DNA from: Lyophyllum atratum
Taxonomy: Eukaryota > Basidiomycota > Agaricomycetes > Agaricales > Lyophyllaceae
Assembly (NCBI GenBank): GCA_014905825.1
Contig: JACGCN010000014.1
Span: forward strand, 868,001-932,000
Reading direction: 5' to 3'
DNA: 64,000 bases
A model generated the notes under the pieces. It was given only the letters and a program-made list of their open reading frames with translations. It was not told the origin of the DNA and did not search any database. Shown here piece after piece: positions 22,201 through 33,478 of this stretch (positions within the stretch are counted from its first letter, which is position 1; every line of letters starts with the position of its first letter). The translations under genes and the position numbers were made by a program.

Positions 22201-22685
22201 TCTACATAGTCACACAACATTCGATCTACCACTGGAATTCTCTTGAGCAAGTTCCCTGACTTGGTATGTTAATAAAATGTTTCATCAACCAATTATTGTA
22301 ACAATTCACATCAGAAGGAGTCATTGCAATCAGTCTTCGGAAAGGCGGAGCTCCTTGTTGGTATGATGTGGATCCATACCCTACACACCACTTCTAACTT
22401 TTTTGCAGTGCTGCGTATTTGTGGCATCTGCACACGAACAGATGTTTCCTCAAGCTTTCTCAGTTGCACTGGATGCATATGTGGAGTCAGCCATAAAGGA
22501 TGAGGTCAGCAAAGCACTCAGGGTCTTCATTGATAGAGGGGAGAGTTTGAACAGGATTATTGAACGGCTTGTGGAGGTCATAAAGAATAACTTTCTTCGT
22601 ATGTGGTTTCCTTTGCAATGCTCACGTACATATCCACTCATGATTCATGAATCATGGGACTCTTGGTTATATAGGCATCAACTGA
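19267..22685 (+). CDS. G-domain GTPase with a run of 22 predicted 3-nt microexons
   Basis: Ordinary exons: 19267..19413, 19478..19510, 19565..19737, 19794..19873, 19934..20125, 20199..20337, 20394..20428, 20469..20542. They give P-loop GRANAGKT (residues 20-27), HDSRGFE (G3), YCLPTDTDRP and TKFDG (G4), as in the Agaricomycete HSR1-like family. Then come 22 units of AG-NNN-GT at 20602, 20669, 20729, 20783, 20844, 20908, 20966, 21027, 21105, 21211, 21289, 21367, 21445, 21520, 21598, 21676, 21753, 21831, 21910, 21989, 22058 and 22136, then exons 22210..22263, 22315..22356, 22409..22598, 22675..22685. The total is 1,236 nt = 411 codons plus stop, one frame. The first donor after 22356 (GTTGGT) is weak. 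The C-terminal part (AFSVALDAYVESAIKDEVSK, FIDRGESLNRIIERLVEVI) is helical and unrecognised. If the microexons are not used, the alternative is a 1.67-kb intron, far longer than any other in the window apart from the transposon-filled one. Confidence 0.8.
21133..21991 (+). repeat. ~78-bp tandem repeat, about 11 units, each carrying acceptor + 3 nt + donor
   Basis: Acceptor ends fall at 21210, 21288, 21366, 21444, 21519, 21597, 21675, 21752, 21830, 21909, 21988, so spacing is 75-79 bp. Each unit has donor (mostly GTGAGT), a CTGAC-like branch site, a pyrimidine-rich stretch and CAACAG. The three bases after CAACAG vary (GAG in five units). Units differ by scattered substitutions, so the array is not brand new. 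Confidence 0.93.
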
Positions 22686-22983
22686 GAACACGACTACTTA
22701 CTGAAAGAAACCAAGCGCAACCTGTGATATCTTGTATTTGTATTGTGTATCTATGCGCAAGCCATACTTTCAGGCAAATTGTAGAAATATACCTTCAGAA
22801 AGATTTGAAGTCAAGGGTAGATATTCAAAGTCCCAGTGTGACAATGGGATGTCTATTCACGCTCCTATCTACTTACTCTATCATATGTGTTGCCCTGGCC
22901 AGCTACTCTTTGTATACAAATTTCTATCTACAAACTTACTGAGTAAAAAACTGTAATTGATGACCATTGTAAGGAACTACTTA

Positions 22984-23355
22984 GGGCCCGTTCAGGTCCC
23001 CAGCCTTGACCGAGACCTACCTCTGGCTCACATTTTGATGATCAGTCACATCAGTGTCACACTGACAAATCAAATGATATCGAAGTTTCAATATGTTCCT
23101 CGTTGTCCAGACTAGCAGCGCCGCTCGTTGACGCATCCCGCCGTCATGTGTCGGGGTCACATGCTGTGGCCAAAAGCTGTCTAAATCTGCTATAAACATG
23201 GCAAAAATGAATCTAATGTTTTCTTTATGATGCCCCAAAGAAGTGCACCCTCGAAAAGTGCCTGCAGATGATGTTTTCTGAGCTCACTGCTGCAAACGAC
23301 GAGCAGAAGCAATTGAAAACTTGTTCAACAACGAGCATCAAAGTCGAACGGGCCC
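22984..23355. mobile_element. MITE-like element, 10-bp TIRs, near-perfect 7-bp TSD
   Basis: Ends are GGGCCCGTTC (22984..22993) and its reverse complement (23346..23355). Flanks are CTACTTA on the left and CTACCTA on the right (6/7 match). The 372-bp element has no long reading frame. A small non-autonomous DNA transposon is the simplest reading; superfamily not determined. Confidence 0.6.
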
Positions 23356-24248
23356 CTACCTATTGGTTGTGGCTATAAGAGGGAAGGAACAAAGGCACAC
23401 TAGTAGCTGCTTACTGCGCTTCATGAAGAACTGTACACCAAGATGTTGGGACTGCGCGGAAGTAAACATGATGTGATGTCCCGTTTCGACGCAGTCTCCA
23501 AGTGCAATGATCAAGCCAAGGTAAATGATGACGGTCGAACTTGATAATTCCAGAGCTGAGGGCTTAAACTTGGAAAGCCTTGTATTGTTTGGATCATCTG
23601 CGCGACCGTCACTCCTCATCAGTCACTCGAACGAATGTCTCCAAAAGTCACGCGCTCACCTCAAAAACGCATTCCAAACTCGCTACAGCTTTCCCCACTT
23701 GACCTGCCTACGACTGCGCCGTTTATGGATACAAGTAACGAGACTTGCGAGCTCGCTGTCGGTGTTTATGGTTTGCGATCGTACACGCCGTACACGCCTT
23801 CAGTCATTTGATCATATGGACGAGTCCCTGCCGCTGGAGTTCCGTTTGCCCCGTGGAGACAGGATGGTGTGCACGAAACCATCTTCGTGGGCATAGCGGG
23901 GGGTGGGTATTGGTATAAGGAAGTCATCGGTAAATAGGAGTCCGTACCCGGTGAGCGGGTCGAAGACGATGGTTATACCTTGGGTATCGCCGCATCGTCG
24001 TCCGGTAGGGAATTAGTTTGGGATTGGGTTGAGTTCGACTGGGCACCATGAATATGGTCAAGGATCGGTCGACGGTGGGTGAGCAGAGGGTTGCAGACCT
24101 AGAAAAAGGCGAGCGATTCAGCGGGACCTGAGTAGCTCGTAGTCGAAAAGGAGAGTGAGTGTAAGGCATTAAGCATTTCATTCCCTGCCAAAATATCTGA
24201 CATCCGACATCCACCGTATAAAAAGAAAGCCACTCCCCACGCGCCCGA
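23356..24248. other. No supported gene
   Basis: A plus-strand open frame of 123 codons (23,525-23,896) has no recognisable motif. The right part is the 3' flank of the J-domain gene. Confidence 0.4.
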
Positions 24249-25307
24249 CTACCGCCAACCTCCGACGAGCCCAGCGCTCACTATAAGTAGCGTAAACACC
24301 TGCAGCGCCCTCCTCATCCCGCTCACACGCTGCACACGCTCCAGCGCCTGATGCTCCTCACTCGCCCTCGTCCGCTCCGCCCCCATTCTCGTAGGCCGCA
24401 CCTCATGCCACCTCGGCGGCTCGTAGTGCCTGCCCTGCCCTGGATGTTGCTGGGACTGCGTGTGCTGCCGGGACCAGGAGTACTCGCCGGCGTATGAGGA
24501 GGAGGATGAAGCAGATGGATGGCGTCTGCCGGTGCGCGTGTTCTCCCAGGCGTGGGTTGCACCTGGGCGGGGACGGGAGCTGTAGCCGGGGCGCGGTCCT
24601 GGTTGGTATTGGGCGCGCGGATGTTGGGGGTGGATGGGGTGGGATGGTCCTGGGTGGGAGAGGAGGGAGCGGTCGTAGAGTCGGCTGAGTGTAGATAATC
24701 ATTATGAGGGATTTTTGTGGAAATGAAACGATGAGGGGTTAGGGTTAGGGTATGGAGACACAAATGGACCCCAGGTCGGCAGGCATGGGAGTGGAATGAC
24801 AGGGGGATGCACCGAGAAACGCAACGGAGCGTATAGAAGATATAGGGACAAGAACGCACCGTTCACGATCGTTGCTCAGCACAGCGTACGCCTCCGTCAC
24901 GCGCGTAAAGATCTCCTTTGAATTGACATCCTTCGACACGTCAGGGTGATGCTTCTTGCTCAGCTGCGCATGGGTATTGCTCAGTCGCGATTCTATAACG
25001 CCACAGCAGATAATTTCGAGCCCACCTGGTAGAAATGCGACTACGGGATATGAATCGGTCAGAGAGACTCCGCGTTGACGGGTGGAGCAGTTGAGCAGAC
25101 CTTGATCTGAGCTTTACTCGCGCCTGGTGAGACACCGAGAGTCTTGTAGTGATCACAGAGCGAGCAAGAGGTCGAGAAAGGCCGGTAGCTCCTCGGAAGT
25201 TTGCTCTTGATTGTAGCGTTGTTGGGTGTTGGCTGTCGTGAAGGGAGTATGGGGCGGCGCAGCGAAGACAGTGAGGAGGGCCCTGGTATACACTTTCCTG
25301 TCACCAT
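24249..25307 (-). CDS. Mitochondrial-type J-domain (DnaJ/Hsp40) protein with C-terminal membrane helix
   Basis: Exons 25307..25101, 25040..25026 (15 nt), 24963..24860, 24684..24249; 253 residues. J-domain: [17 protein letters not shown], then SHFYQ, then [12 protein letters not shown] with the HPD loop that stimulates Hsp70 ATPase, [21 protein letters not shown]-terminal SYRPFSTS looks like a mitochondrial presequence cleavage region. A His/Pro/Gln-rich linker leads to a single C-terminal helix ([18 protein letters not shown]). Likely an inner-membrane Hsp70 co-chaperone (inference). The start ATG 25307 was chosen as the only in-frame ATG upstream of the presequence. The 175-nt intron 3 contains two TTAGGG units. 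Confidence 0.88.
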
Positions 25308-25568
25308 GAGTGGGAAAGAGAGATGAGGAGGAGAAAGAGGAGGGGTGGGGCTGGAGGTGCTTGAGGAGGTTGGGGGTCGGAGTGGGCGGAAAATCTGGAC
25401 GCGAAACAGAGACAAATAACGCGTACTTGCTTTCAACCACCGTCATATTCGATCAGCGGAAACTCGACCGCGACCATACTGTCTTGGGGTGTAAAGCATA
25501 TTCGCGATCATTGATCAGCCTGTACCCGACTACTTCTCGTCTCCCTGCATTTAACGAACGATGATGAA

Positions 25569-26410
25569 GGCCTGCGGATAGGAATGCTAGAGTACCTTCC
25601 CAATAAGACTGATGTGCTGAGAGCTAGAGAGATGACATCAGGTCTCTCAGAAACACGATTTACCGCGGGTGCTTTGTCGTACGTTCATTTGTCTCTTCCG
25701 CCTCGCACCCTGCTGGTGCAAACTCCTGTACTCATGGTCGACGTCGGAGTCTGCAAGGAGGACGGAAAAAGTGGATCCACCACTTCCAAGGCGTCACGAC
25801 TCACCTCCATTCATTTCTGCGTAGACATCAGCGAGTACGACACCGTACTGGTGGATGGAATAATCCAAGTGCGTACCCTACTCTATTTTCTTGAGTTTCC
25901 GTTAATCCTCCCTCCTCCATGGTAGAATCGCATGATAGAATCACTCATGCTTTCCGAGGCTGTTGTCAACTCGAGGTGGTTCACGCGAACGTCAATCCTC
26001 TTGGTATTCAATAAATACGATGTCTTCAGGGACAAGGTCCGGAAGGTACTCCCGCCTTACGCCATGTCTCGTTCTTACCTGACCCGCACTTCGCATGCCA
26101 AGTCCCGTTCGAGGAGTCCTTCCCAGAGTACCGTGGCGGCCCTGACTTTGCGAAGTTTTCAAAGTTTGTTTGACAGATGTTCAAGCAGGTGAACGGGGGG
26201 AAGGCTGACTGTGTGAACCCAGTACGTCTTGTCTTCTCCCTGCTGCTGCTTCTCTTCCTCTTCTTCCTTGATAAAGAGGCTCACTATGCTGGGCAGTTTT
26301 ACACAGGACACCGATGAGACCAGCGTTCCATGAACACTGCGCGGCTCCTCTTTACGGTGCTCAAGGATACGATCCTGCAGAATCAGCTGAAGGACGGACG
26401 GATCGTATAA
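25569..26410 (+). pseudogene. Decayed heterotrimeric G-protein alpha subunit
   Basis: Remnants in order: EYLPNKTDVLRAREMTSGLS and ETRFTAG (switch I region), DVG then KKWIHHFQGVT in another frame, back to FCVDISEYD in the first, [35 protein letters not shown] (G4 NKxD altered to NKYD), [20 protein letters not shown], an in-frame TGA, QMFKQVN, and TARLLFTVLKDTILQNQLKD at the end. At least two frameshifts plus a nonsense codon, and the N-terminal P-loop half is missing. It would have been a signalling GTPase. Confidence 0.85.
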
Positions 26411-26765
26411 TCAGTGCACAGCTGTTTTATTTCTGGTCATTCCTTTTCTCGTATATCTAGTAAGTCGCGTTCCGCACTTGGATTCACTCCCCGCGTTTTG
26501 TCGTTCTTATCTTGTGTGGTTTCTCGTCCTAAATCTCTTTGCCCTTGTTGATATCATGCAACAGCGCTCCCTCGGGAGCTTCTCTAACAGCTAGCTATAT
26601 GGCCGTTGCCTTATTCGGACCGTATATCATGGTCAAGCGCAAGATGCATTACGCTTAGTACATTCATTCGATGGTCAGAGACGCGGTTCAGCTCATTCGC
26701 TTCAATCCCTCTCGAGAATGATCTTGCCCGCCCGGTCGGCATAGAGGCGAAAGGCAACCTTCTAT

Positions 26766-28261
26766 TTATGAACTCATGGTCAACGGATGGCTTAATGTTA
26801 CAGCAAAAGGACGTACACTCCCTAGCTTCCTCACATCAATGGGCTGCTGGAAAAGCGCGCGGTTGATAGTGTGCGTGTCGATAAGTCTCCTTTCTGCATA
26901 GAAATGGTCAGCACAGCTTGTTGAGAAGATCTGCACCGCCGGACCTTTGTAGCCAGAGATGGCGTAAGCTTGGAGCATGACGGGGGGACCGCACATGAAT
27001 ATCTCATCCGATCTGAGATAGTTTTCCGTCGTTATCAGCGCATCAAATAAGAATGAGGACGGCAAAAGTACCTCAGACCGTCAATGTTGACCACTGGACA
27101 CAGTTGATCGGTTTCTGGTCGAGTTCGGTCGACGACACCTAAAATAGTGTTCACGATGAGTAAAATGATATGGAGCTATTATAAGTAAGCGCCAAGGCAG
27201 GACATACAAAGAGCGAATCCCTCTTTGGTCTCGGTTTTGTTGAATATTGCGTATTGAGCTGTACTGTCGACAGGCAGTTCTACTTGAAGAGAGAAATCTA
27301 GATTGTTCTCGATATCTTGCAAGACCGCGACATGCCCCGGCTGGAAAAACGTGTGAGATGTTGAACGTGATACGTGACATAGATACTCGTACCCGAACTA
27401 CGTCTGTATCCACGCGGCCAGGCTCGAATGTACTGTTGTTCTTTTGGTTGACGACGCAGAAGGCAGTTCTGCCGTGTTCCAAGTTAGTGGAGCATTTTTA
27501 ATTTTCAAATGGCTAAGAGTCACGTACTCGTCGCTCCACATAAATTCTTGCTTCTTTGAGGCTGAAATGACGACGAGGTCGGGAGATTTGTCTAGCGGCG
27601 CACACAATGGGGGCGGGCTTACTGTTTGGTTGAAATTCGAGAACCTGTACGAGAGGGGATCAACGGGTTGGATGGCAGGACATTGGAATGGGTACCTTCC
27701 AAACGATCGTGGGCCAAGACCTTCCGAAAGGCGGCGAGCCGGGGGGCGTAAGAGTAAAGACTAGCTGTGTCGGGGCGAAAATCGCGAACGAAACGTCGAT
27801 CAACTGATCCAGGTGGGAGTTCATAGGTTCGTACCTGAGTGGATGATTTCAGCTTTTTCTTCGCATCGTCTGTGTTGGTGTAAATGATAAAACGCAAAAG
27901 GCGGTTAGTGATTGTATTCGTCTGCGTTTCGGATGCACGCTGTTCTTCTTCGCTGGTGGGAGTTATAGATGGTGAGCTTATCCGCTCAGCAGAGGCGTTA
28001 CTCCGCGTACCTCGTAGATTCGTCCGCCACGGCCGTTTGGGCTTCCTCGCTGTCATCTGGTTTTTTAACGAGATTCTCTATGTTGGCCACTAGTTTCTTC
28101 CATTGGGCCTCATCCAGCGCCGGACGCGAACCCCGCTCGATCTCGTTTTGGAAATCTCCTACGATATAGACGTTGTAGTTGGTAGAGTGATTCACATTAT
28201 CGCTGTGTATTTCTGTGAAAACCCCGTCGTTGATGCTGAAGTGGCTGGCGTTCGGAAGCAT
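26766..28261 (-). CDS. Multi-exon gene of unknown function
   Basis: Exon 1 is 28261..28011 (FSINDGVFTEIHSDNVNHST, typical of mushroom proteins of unknown role), exon 2 starts after CCCACCAG (SEEEQRASETQTNTITNRLL to KKLKSSTQ), then LVFTLTPPGSPPFGRSWPTI, VWKVLEFQPN, KQEFMWSDE, TAFCVVNQKNNSTFEPGRVD, GHVAVLQDIENNLDFSLQVE, YAIFNKTETKEGFAL, DGLRSDEIFMCGPPVMLQAY. Frames join for the first five exons; the junction near 27,480-27,530 could not be made consistent, so the model is partial. Termination is probably near 26,766. No enzyme family recognised. Confidence 0.55.
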
Positions 28262-30443
28262 GCTTTCTCAACGAGTTACGAGAAGATTAACTGGAACATA
28301 TTCTCAGAGAGCATCAACAAAGATATCTCGAAGATACCCACCTGGATTTGAGTCTCTTCGGGTTGTACAATTGATGTCAAAGTAGCCTTTCTACAGCCGA
28401 CGTCGAGTATGCGATGATGTTCAGGATAGAAAGAGGCAGACTGAGACAGAAGAACTACTCTCTCCGAGCGCATTTATGCTAAAATATCCTTGAAATATCC
28501 AGATAGCGACGATCGATGATCGATGACCCTGGGCCTTGAGGCCGACCAAGGGAAGGCGCCGGCGAAGGAGGCATTCTTGAGATAATTCAGGCATGGGAGG
28601 CAAGTGCAACCCAACAGTGGGGCTCAGAAGAAGCAGGGCTTGCATTTCCGGAGTTACTGCAAGGAACCGTCGGTCACAAGGTGTTGCTGGTGTAGTTTTC
28701 TTTCGTTGGGAGGATAATGAAATTGGATAGCTTAAATTTAGAATTCGGAAGGCTTGGCTGAGGCCAACCATCCATTTTGAATGATTTTCGGCAACAATTT
28801 CTGGTCAGTCACATGGCAGGTCACAAATTTCTCTGCAGAATGTGACAAATTTGTGTTCAGCGACTATCTCCAATACCAAATCCGGCTCCATGTCGTTCTC
28901 AAAGCTCTGCAGAAACTCGCCGAGCTCCTCGTCTTGTTCTACTTCCTCCCCCAGTACAGCTTCGACCAATTGAAGCAAGAGATGACTTATATACCTCTGG
29001 TTTCAAATCGCCTCATAGCGAGAGAAAGTCGATTCGAACTCGAAGGATCGCGACGCTCCACTAGTATGTATCTAATTTAGGACGTGAGGCGACCTTAGGA
29101 CACGTTCAGTTCACCCGACCAACGTGTTCACTGCTGCATACGTGCTCGTCAAGGTGAGTTCAATTCGCTTCCCAATTTACTTTCGTTGACTGATCGATAT
29201 CTCCCCATGCGGCAGATGTTAGCCTGGGCCCTGGATTGAGCGCTAAACTGTCCGCGAAGAAACGATATCAAGTGTCGAAATAAACGCCCATCAAAAGTGA
29301 CAGACGGTATCGACAACCATGCTCCGAAATTCCGAATTACTGTAGTTCCTCGCCTGGTTGGGCTGGTTTGTCAAAAAGAAGCGCTGGGTGCCCTATGGGG
29401 GGACTTGCCCCCTCCTCCCCATATAAGTTCGTGACATTCATTTCCTTACTAATTCTTGCTTCTTATCGCTCCCATTCGCTTTCGCTTTCCCTCACACCCC
29501 GCAGATAGACGCCAAGAATGGTGATGGGGAGACACTGGTTTCCTAGTAGGTATGTTGTCCTCGGCCTCCAACAATCTATAACCTTGTCATTCCCTTTCTC
29601 ATATGTGTATTATCAGGTGTTATTCTAATTATTGGCGGTACATGTGAGTAACGCGCTCGATTCAGGAGATTGGAGTTGAGCGTCGCTTTCAGAGGCGAAG
29701 TCCACGGTTGAAGTCCCTTTCGATCAGGATTCGGCTTTTCTTACCTTGCATCACGGTACACGTACAGTAAATTGTGCCTTGTATATGGCGATGTGGCCTT
29801 CGATACTCCGGCACGGCGCCCTTTGACCTCGGAAGGGCGGGTGGAACAAGATGGGTCCTTAAAACCGGTTCCTCCGTTAGTACTTCATTCCTGGATAACC
29901 TCATTCATAAACTGGAAATGGAGCTCTGACGGCATTTACACACAAACTCGCACTGTTCGTTCGCGGCAAGACGGAAACCTCCAGTCGAAATCATAACGCC
30001 ACCTGCTCAACGGGTCCTACCATCATGGGGATAACCACCGCTCCGGCTTTACTACCCATTCACGCTCCTTGCTAGTGCGCTTTCTGAAATTCACAATCGC
30101 TTCACGACTCGCGGAAGGGGAAGGTCACCTGTACCCTTTTCAATGCTTTTTGGCGATAGCCTGGATACATATGCCACACACCTCCCACACCCTCCGGGCG
30201 GGGAACCGAACCGATAATGGGGACCCGAAGTAAGACTTTAGACCGCTTGCGAATCGTCGTAAGATATACGTTGGGCTGCGTGTGCTCCCTCGAGGCCAAG
30301 TCCAATTCTCTTCCCCCACCCCACAGTTAACCTAAGGTGGTAAAATCGGACATGCGTTCTAGTGGCAATCGCTCTATAAATCGGTGCCCACTCGACTTGG
30401 ATCCTGAGCGAACGTTCCGCCCTCCCCCCCCCCTTGCATTGCG
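28262..30443. other. No supported gene
   Basis: Short frames only. A plus-strand 99-codon frame at 28,781 (NFSAECDKFVFSDYLQYQIR) may be an exon of something unseen. Near 29,518 a short spliced ATG frame (MVMGRHWFPSR) precedes two good introns and may be 5' leader. A C homopolymer lies at 30,424. Confidence 0.35.
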
Positions 30444-31170
30444 ATGTGTCGTTTGGCCACAATTGTTCTTTTTGTCTCCCTTTTCCTCCTCGTCCTTGGG
30501 CAAGATACCATCGACGTGACGGTGCCCGCCTCTGATCCACTTATAACGTTGGAAATTTGGTCTTCCTGAGTTGAGTCTTATGCTTTGCTGGCTCCGAATC
30601 TAGGTATACAGGAACGTGGTCCACCGACGCAAGGACCGGTTGTACATTGCGATCTACCCTCGAAACTGGATCCTCCGTGTCATTCCGTTTTCGCGGTTCA
30701 TCTCTTGCTATCATCTCCGGGGGTACCTTCATGGGCTGATACGCACCACAGGGACCGCGATCAAGGTTCTGGGCACCTACGGCACCCAGGTGACACCAAC
30801 GGTGCGTCTGGACGGTGGTCCGGCGACGGTTCTGAGTACCCCGCCTACGACGCTTTGCGAGTCGCTGATATTTGAGGTGGGGGGGCTGCAAGATGTGGAA
30901 CATACGATAGAGATTGTGGCGCTGGAGGTCCCGACGAGGAATGCTACGGTTGGCGGGAGGTTGGCGTTGGGGAGCTTCGTGTACGTCGCTTGGATTCTTT
31001 TTATCTGGTGGAGGAGAGCTTGGGAGTGATCCTGAGGGTTTCTTGGGAGTTATACAGGACTTAAACCGCCGACGTCTTGTGGGTCGGGGAAGATCGCTGC
31101 GGTTGCTGTGAGTGGGGGAGGCGCGGTGGGGCTGGCGGGGCTTGCGTGGCTTACGTGGGATCATATTGGG
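30444..31170 (+). CDS. Secreted, probably membrane-anchored protein of fungal beta-sandwich type
   Basis: Exons 30444..30559, 30604..30695 and 30752..about 30,975. The N-terminus MCRLATIVLFVSLFLLVLG is a clear signal peptide. The mature part reads YTGTWSTDARTGCTLRST, SVSFRFRG, TAIKVLGTYGTQVTPTVRLD, a pattern common to fungal cell-surface proteins that end in one membrane helix. A matching helix (KIAAVAVSGGGAVGLAGLAW) lies at about 31,091-31,150, but the frame of its exon does not join with an obvious donor; an indel in a G run near 30,880 may be responsible. Function unknown. Confidence 0.6.
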
Positions 31171-32475
31171 TATGCCCTGGGGTCTCTGGTTCGTTTCTTT
31201 TTGTGCGGGATTCTCGGCGGGTGGCGCCTGAATGATTGCGTATAAGTAGTTGTTCGGGTGGTTTGGTTCGTTCGTTGGGACGAAGCGCCGGCTTTTGTTC
31301 AAGGCGTCCGAGTCTCTTACTTCAACGCAAGTTCGTGAAGGCTTTTTTTATATTGGAACTTTGTTCTCTTACCATTTGTACTAGATCTCGCTTTCCTTCA
31401 CGACCAAGAAGACTCTGGAAGACTTCCGAGAAGGGGACATGAGGAAAGGCCGCTCGTTTGGAAGGTACGTCCGCAATTTAGAGGTCGTGGCGCGTTGATC
31501 CATCCTGATTCGTGTGCAATTAGGTGTTTGATATTGGTGGTGTACGTGAGTGTTGCTTTCCTACGAGTCGGCGAAGGCCCGTTTGATTGATGATAACACA
31601 TGGGAACACGAGGGCGACGATGAAGAGGAAGAGGAAAAGAAGAAACCGGCCAAGAAGGATCCCAAGATACGGCCCAAACTGACCGCGAGAAACACTAGTG
31701 GTGTAAAACGCGGATCGCGCTGGGTGCGTGTGTCGCAATCCTGCCCGGATTGTGTGGGTCGAGTTGAACCGTATCAGGGACTTTTCATGAGGAGGAAGGC
31801 AAGGTACAGCCGTTGCTACTCGTTGAGGACATTGCGTGGGTTTGTCGATACGGAACGTGTCTTGGTATCTTATTTCCGTCGTAGGGACGGCGGAGTCTAC
31901 GAAACTCAAGCAAAGTTCTATCTTCACGCGTTCAGAACAAATGGTTACAAAGGTCCGCCCATATGGTTTCAACCTTCCGTGTATCCTTTGTTGACTTCAT
32001 ACCATCAACATCTAGCTGGGCAGTACGGCAAGTCTATGATCGGGGACATCGTTGGGGACGGACTTACTCCCGTCGAGGGAATCAAGCTATCGACGCTCAG
32101 ACCGGTGAGAACTTGAATGATACATAGCAGTCTCCTCTCGGTCTGAGGCTGACTTGGTATGCATTAGCTCACTGGCTGGCGCGTCGAACTTGCTAGTGAA
32201 GGGCGGTTGAAACTCGAGGTTGGGGATGTGGGCCGGAAGGACGTCAAGGCTTTTAAGCATAAGGTCACGATAAGCAACGAGGCGAAGGTTTGAGTGGATT
32301 TTGAAGGATGAACCCGGCGGAAACCTAGTAGATCCAGACCCGTTTACGTGATTGCCTGCTGCTGTCCTTACGACCTTTGGATATTGAAAAACTATCAAGA
32401 CATGACCAACAACATACGACAGTGAGCAAATTGTAAGATGCCGGCCGTGTGAGCAAGAGAGTGTGGACTTCAAAC
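31171..32475. other. No firmly supported gene
   Basis: Plus frame 31,550-32,116 (188 codons, with an acidic run then a basic run) is open but overlapped by a 150-codon minus frame; neither has a recognisable domain. Several intron-like signals occur at 31,440-31,540. Confidence 0.35.
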
Positions 32476-33303
32476 CTAGGGCCAAGGCTGGAAAATGAGG
32501 GTCGCACCCATCGTGGTTTGTCTAGAGATATCGACGAACACATCTTCCTCACCGGCCTGCTTGAAGCAGAGCCTGATGCCTTGTTGAACAATATAAGTCT
32601 CCCACTCGGGATCGGGCTGGTATTTGTCGTCGCATTCTTCGCGGGCAATACGAAGAGTCTCGTCGAACTGTGGGGAGTGCTGCTCGAGCTTGTCCAACGA
32701 CGCCTCGATGGACAGGACCTGGGTACTACTCGGCATCCACGCGGTTGCTTCGGAGAACACCTTGATATCGGAGGGTGTGCGCATGTGCTGTCCCCGCCCT
32801 TGACGAAGTCGAAGCAGTAGCACCCCTGGCTTGCTACATCGCCACCCCAGATACGGACCCACACCCCGTCGCTCAATGGCGCGATCTGTACATCATGGTC
32901 CTCGCCAGGGATAGGTTTACGCTGAGTCAGAGGAACAGTGTACATTGTGAGTGAGAGTGAGCTAGGCGGAAACAACACGCAAGGACAGTCGACTCACTCC
33001 AATTTCTTTAGGACGTTCACCAGGGGGAACTTACGCCTGTGCGACTGCTGCGGCGTCGTGGGCGTCGGCTGCGTGTATGAGGGCCATAGCCTTTTGGAGC
33101 GAGCCGTAATTCTCCGTGAAGGTCTCGAGGAGCTGTTCCGCTGGGATGGGGAGGAGTTTCGCCTGTGAGCGCAGGAACTCGTTTAGTTGGCGGCTTTCTG
33201 GGATGCTGTCGGCGGGTCTGGGTTGAAGCATAGTGTCTGAGGGTGGAGTTACGTAGGAAGGTGGAGCGGCGTAGTAAGATGGAGAGGCACGGCGACGGTT
33301 CAT
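32476..33303 (-). CDS. Conserved-looking protein of unknown function
   Basis: Exons 33303..33035, 32961..32838, 32787..32476; introns 73 and 50 nt; 234 residues in one frame. N-terminal Pro/Ser/Tyr-rich segment, then helical QLNEFLRSQAKLLPIPAEQL. The second half reads VRIWGGDHMRTPSDIKVFSE and VLSIEASLDKLEQHSPQFDE. No domain recognised. The start is the ATG at 33303 (an upstream GTG is ignored). It is divergent from SPO7, with 175 bp between the two starts, so they may share a promoter. Confidence 0.6.
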
Positions 33304-33478
33304 TTTGTACACGCCGAATACGAGATGAGGGAGTCAAAGAAGTTGAACGGGAAATGGGATGGTGCGAGTTGGTCAACTGGACTCTTATGTAACTGAGGAA
33401 GATCTAATCTTATCAGTGAGTGATGCACTCGGGGTAAGCCGTGGATCCGAGTCGCGACGTTGTGTTGCGGATGTCCCT

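Noticed and set aside
30541..31302. 253-codon open frame on minus
   Set aside because: Antisense to the secreted protein exons, very basic Arg/Pro composition, no start context or motif; a shadow frame of GC-rich coding DNA.
31550..32116. 188-codon plus frame as a gene
   Set aside because: Acidic/basic low complexity, no motif, equally long frame opposite; kept only as a note.
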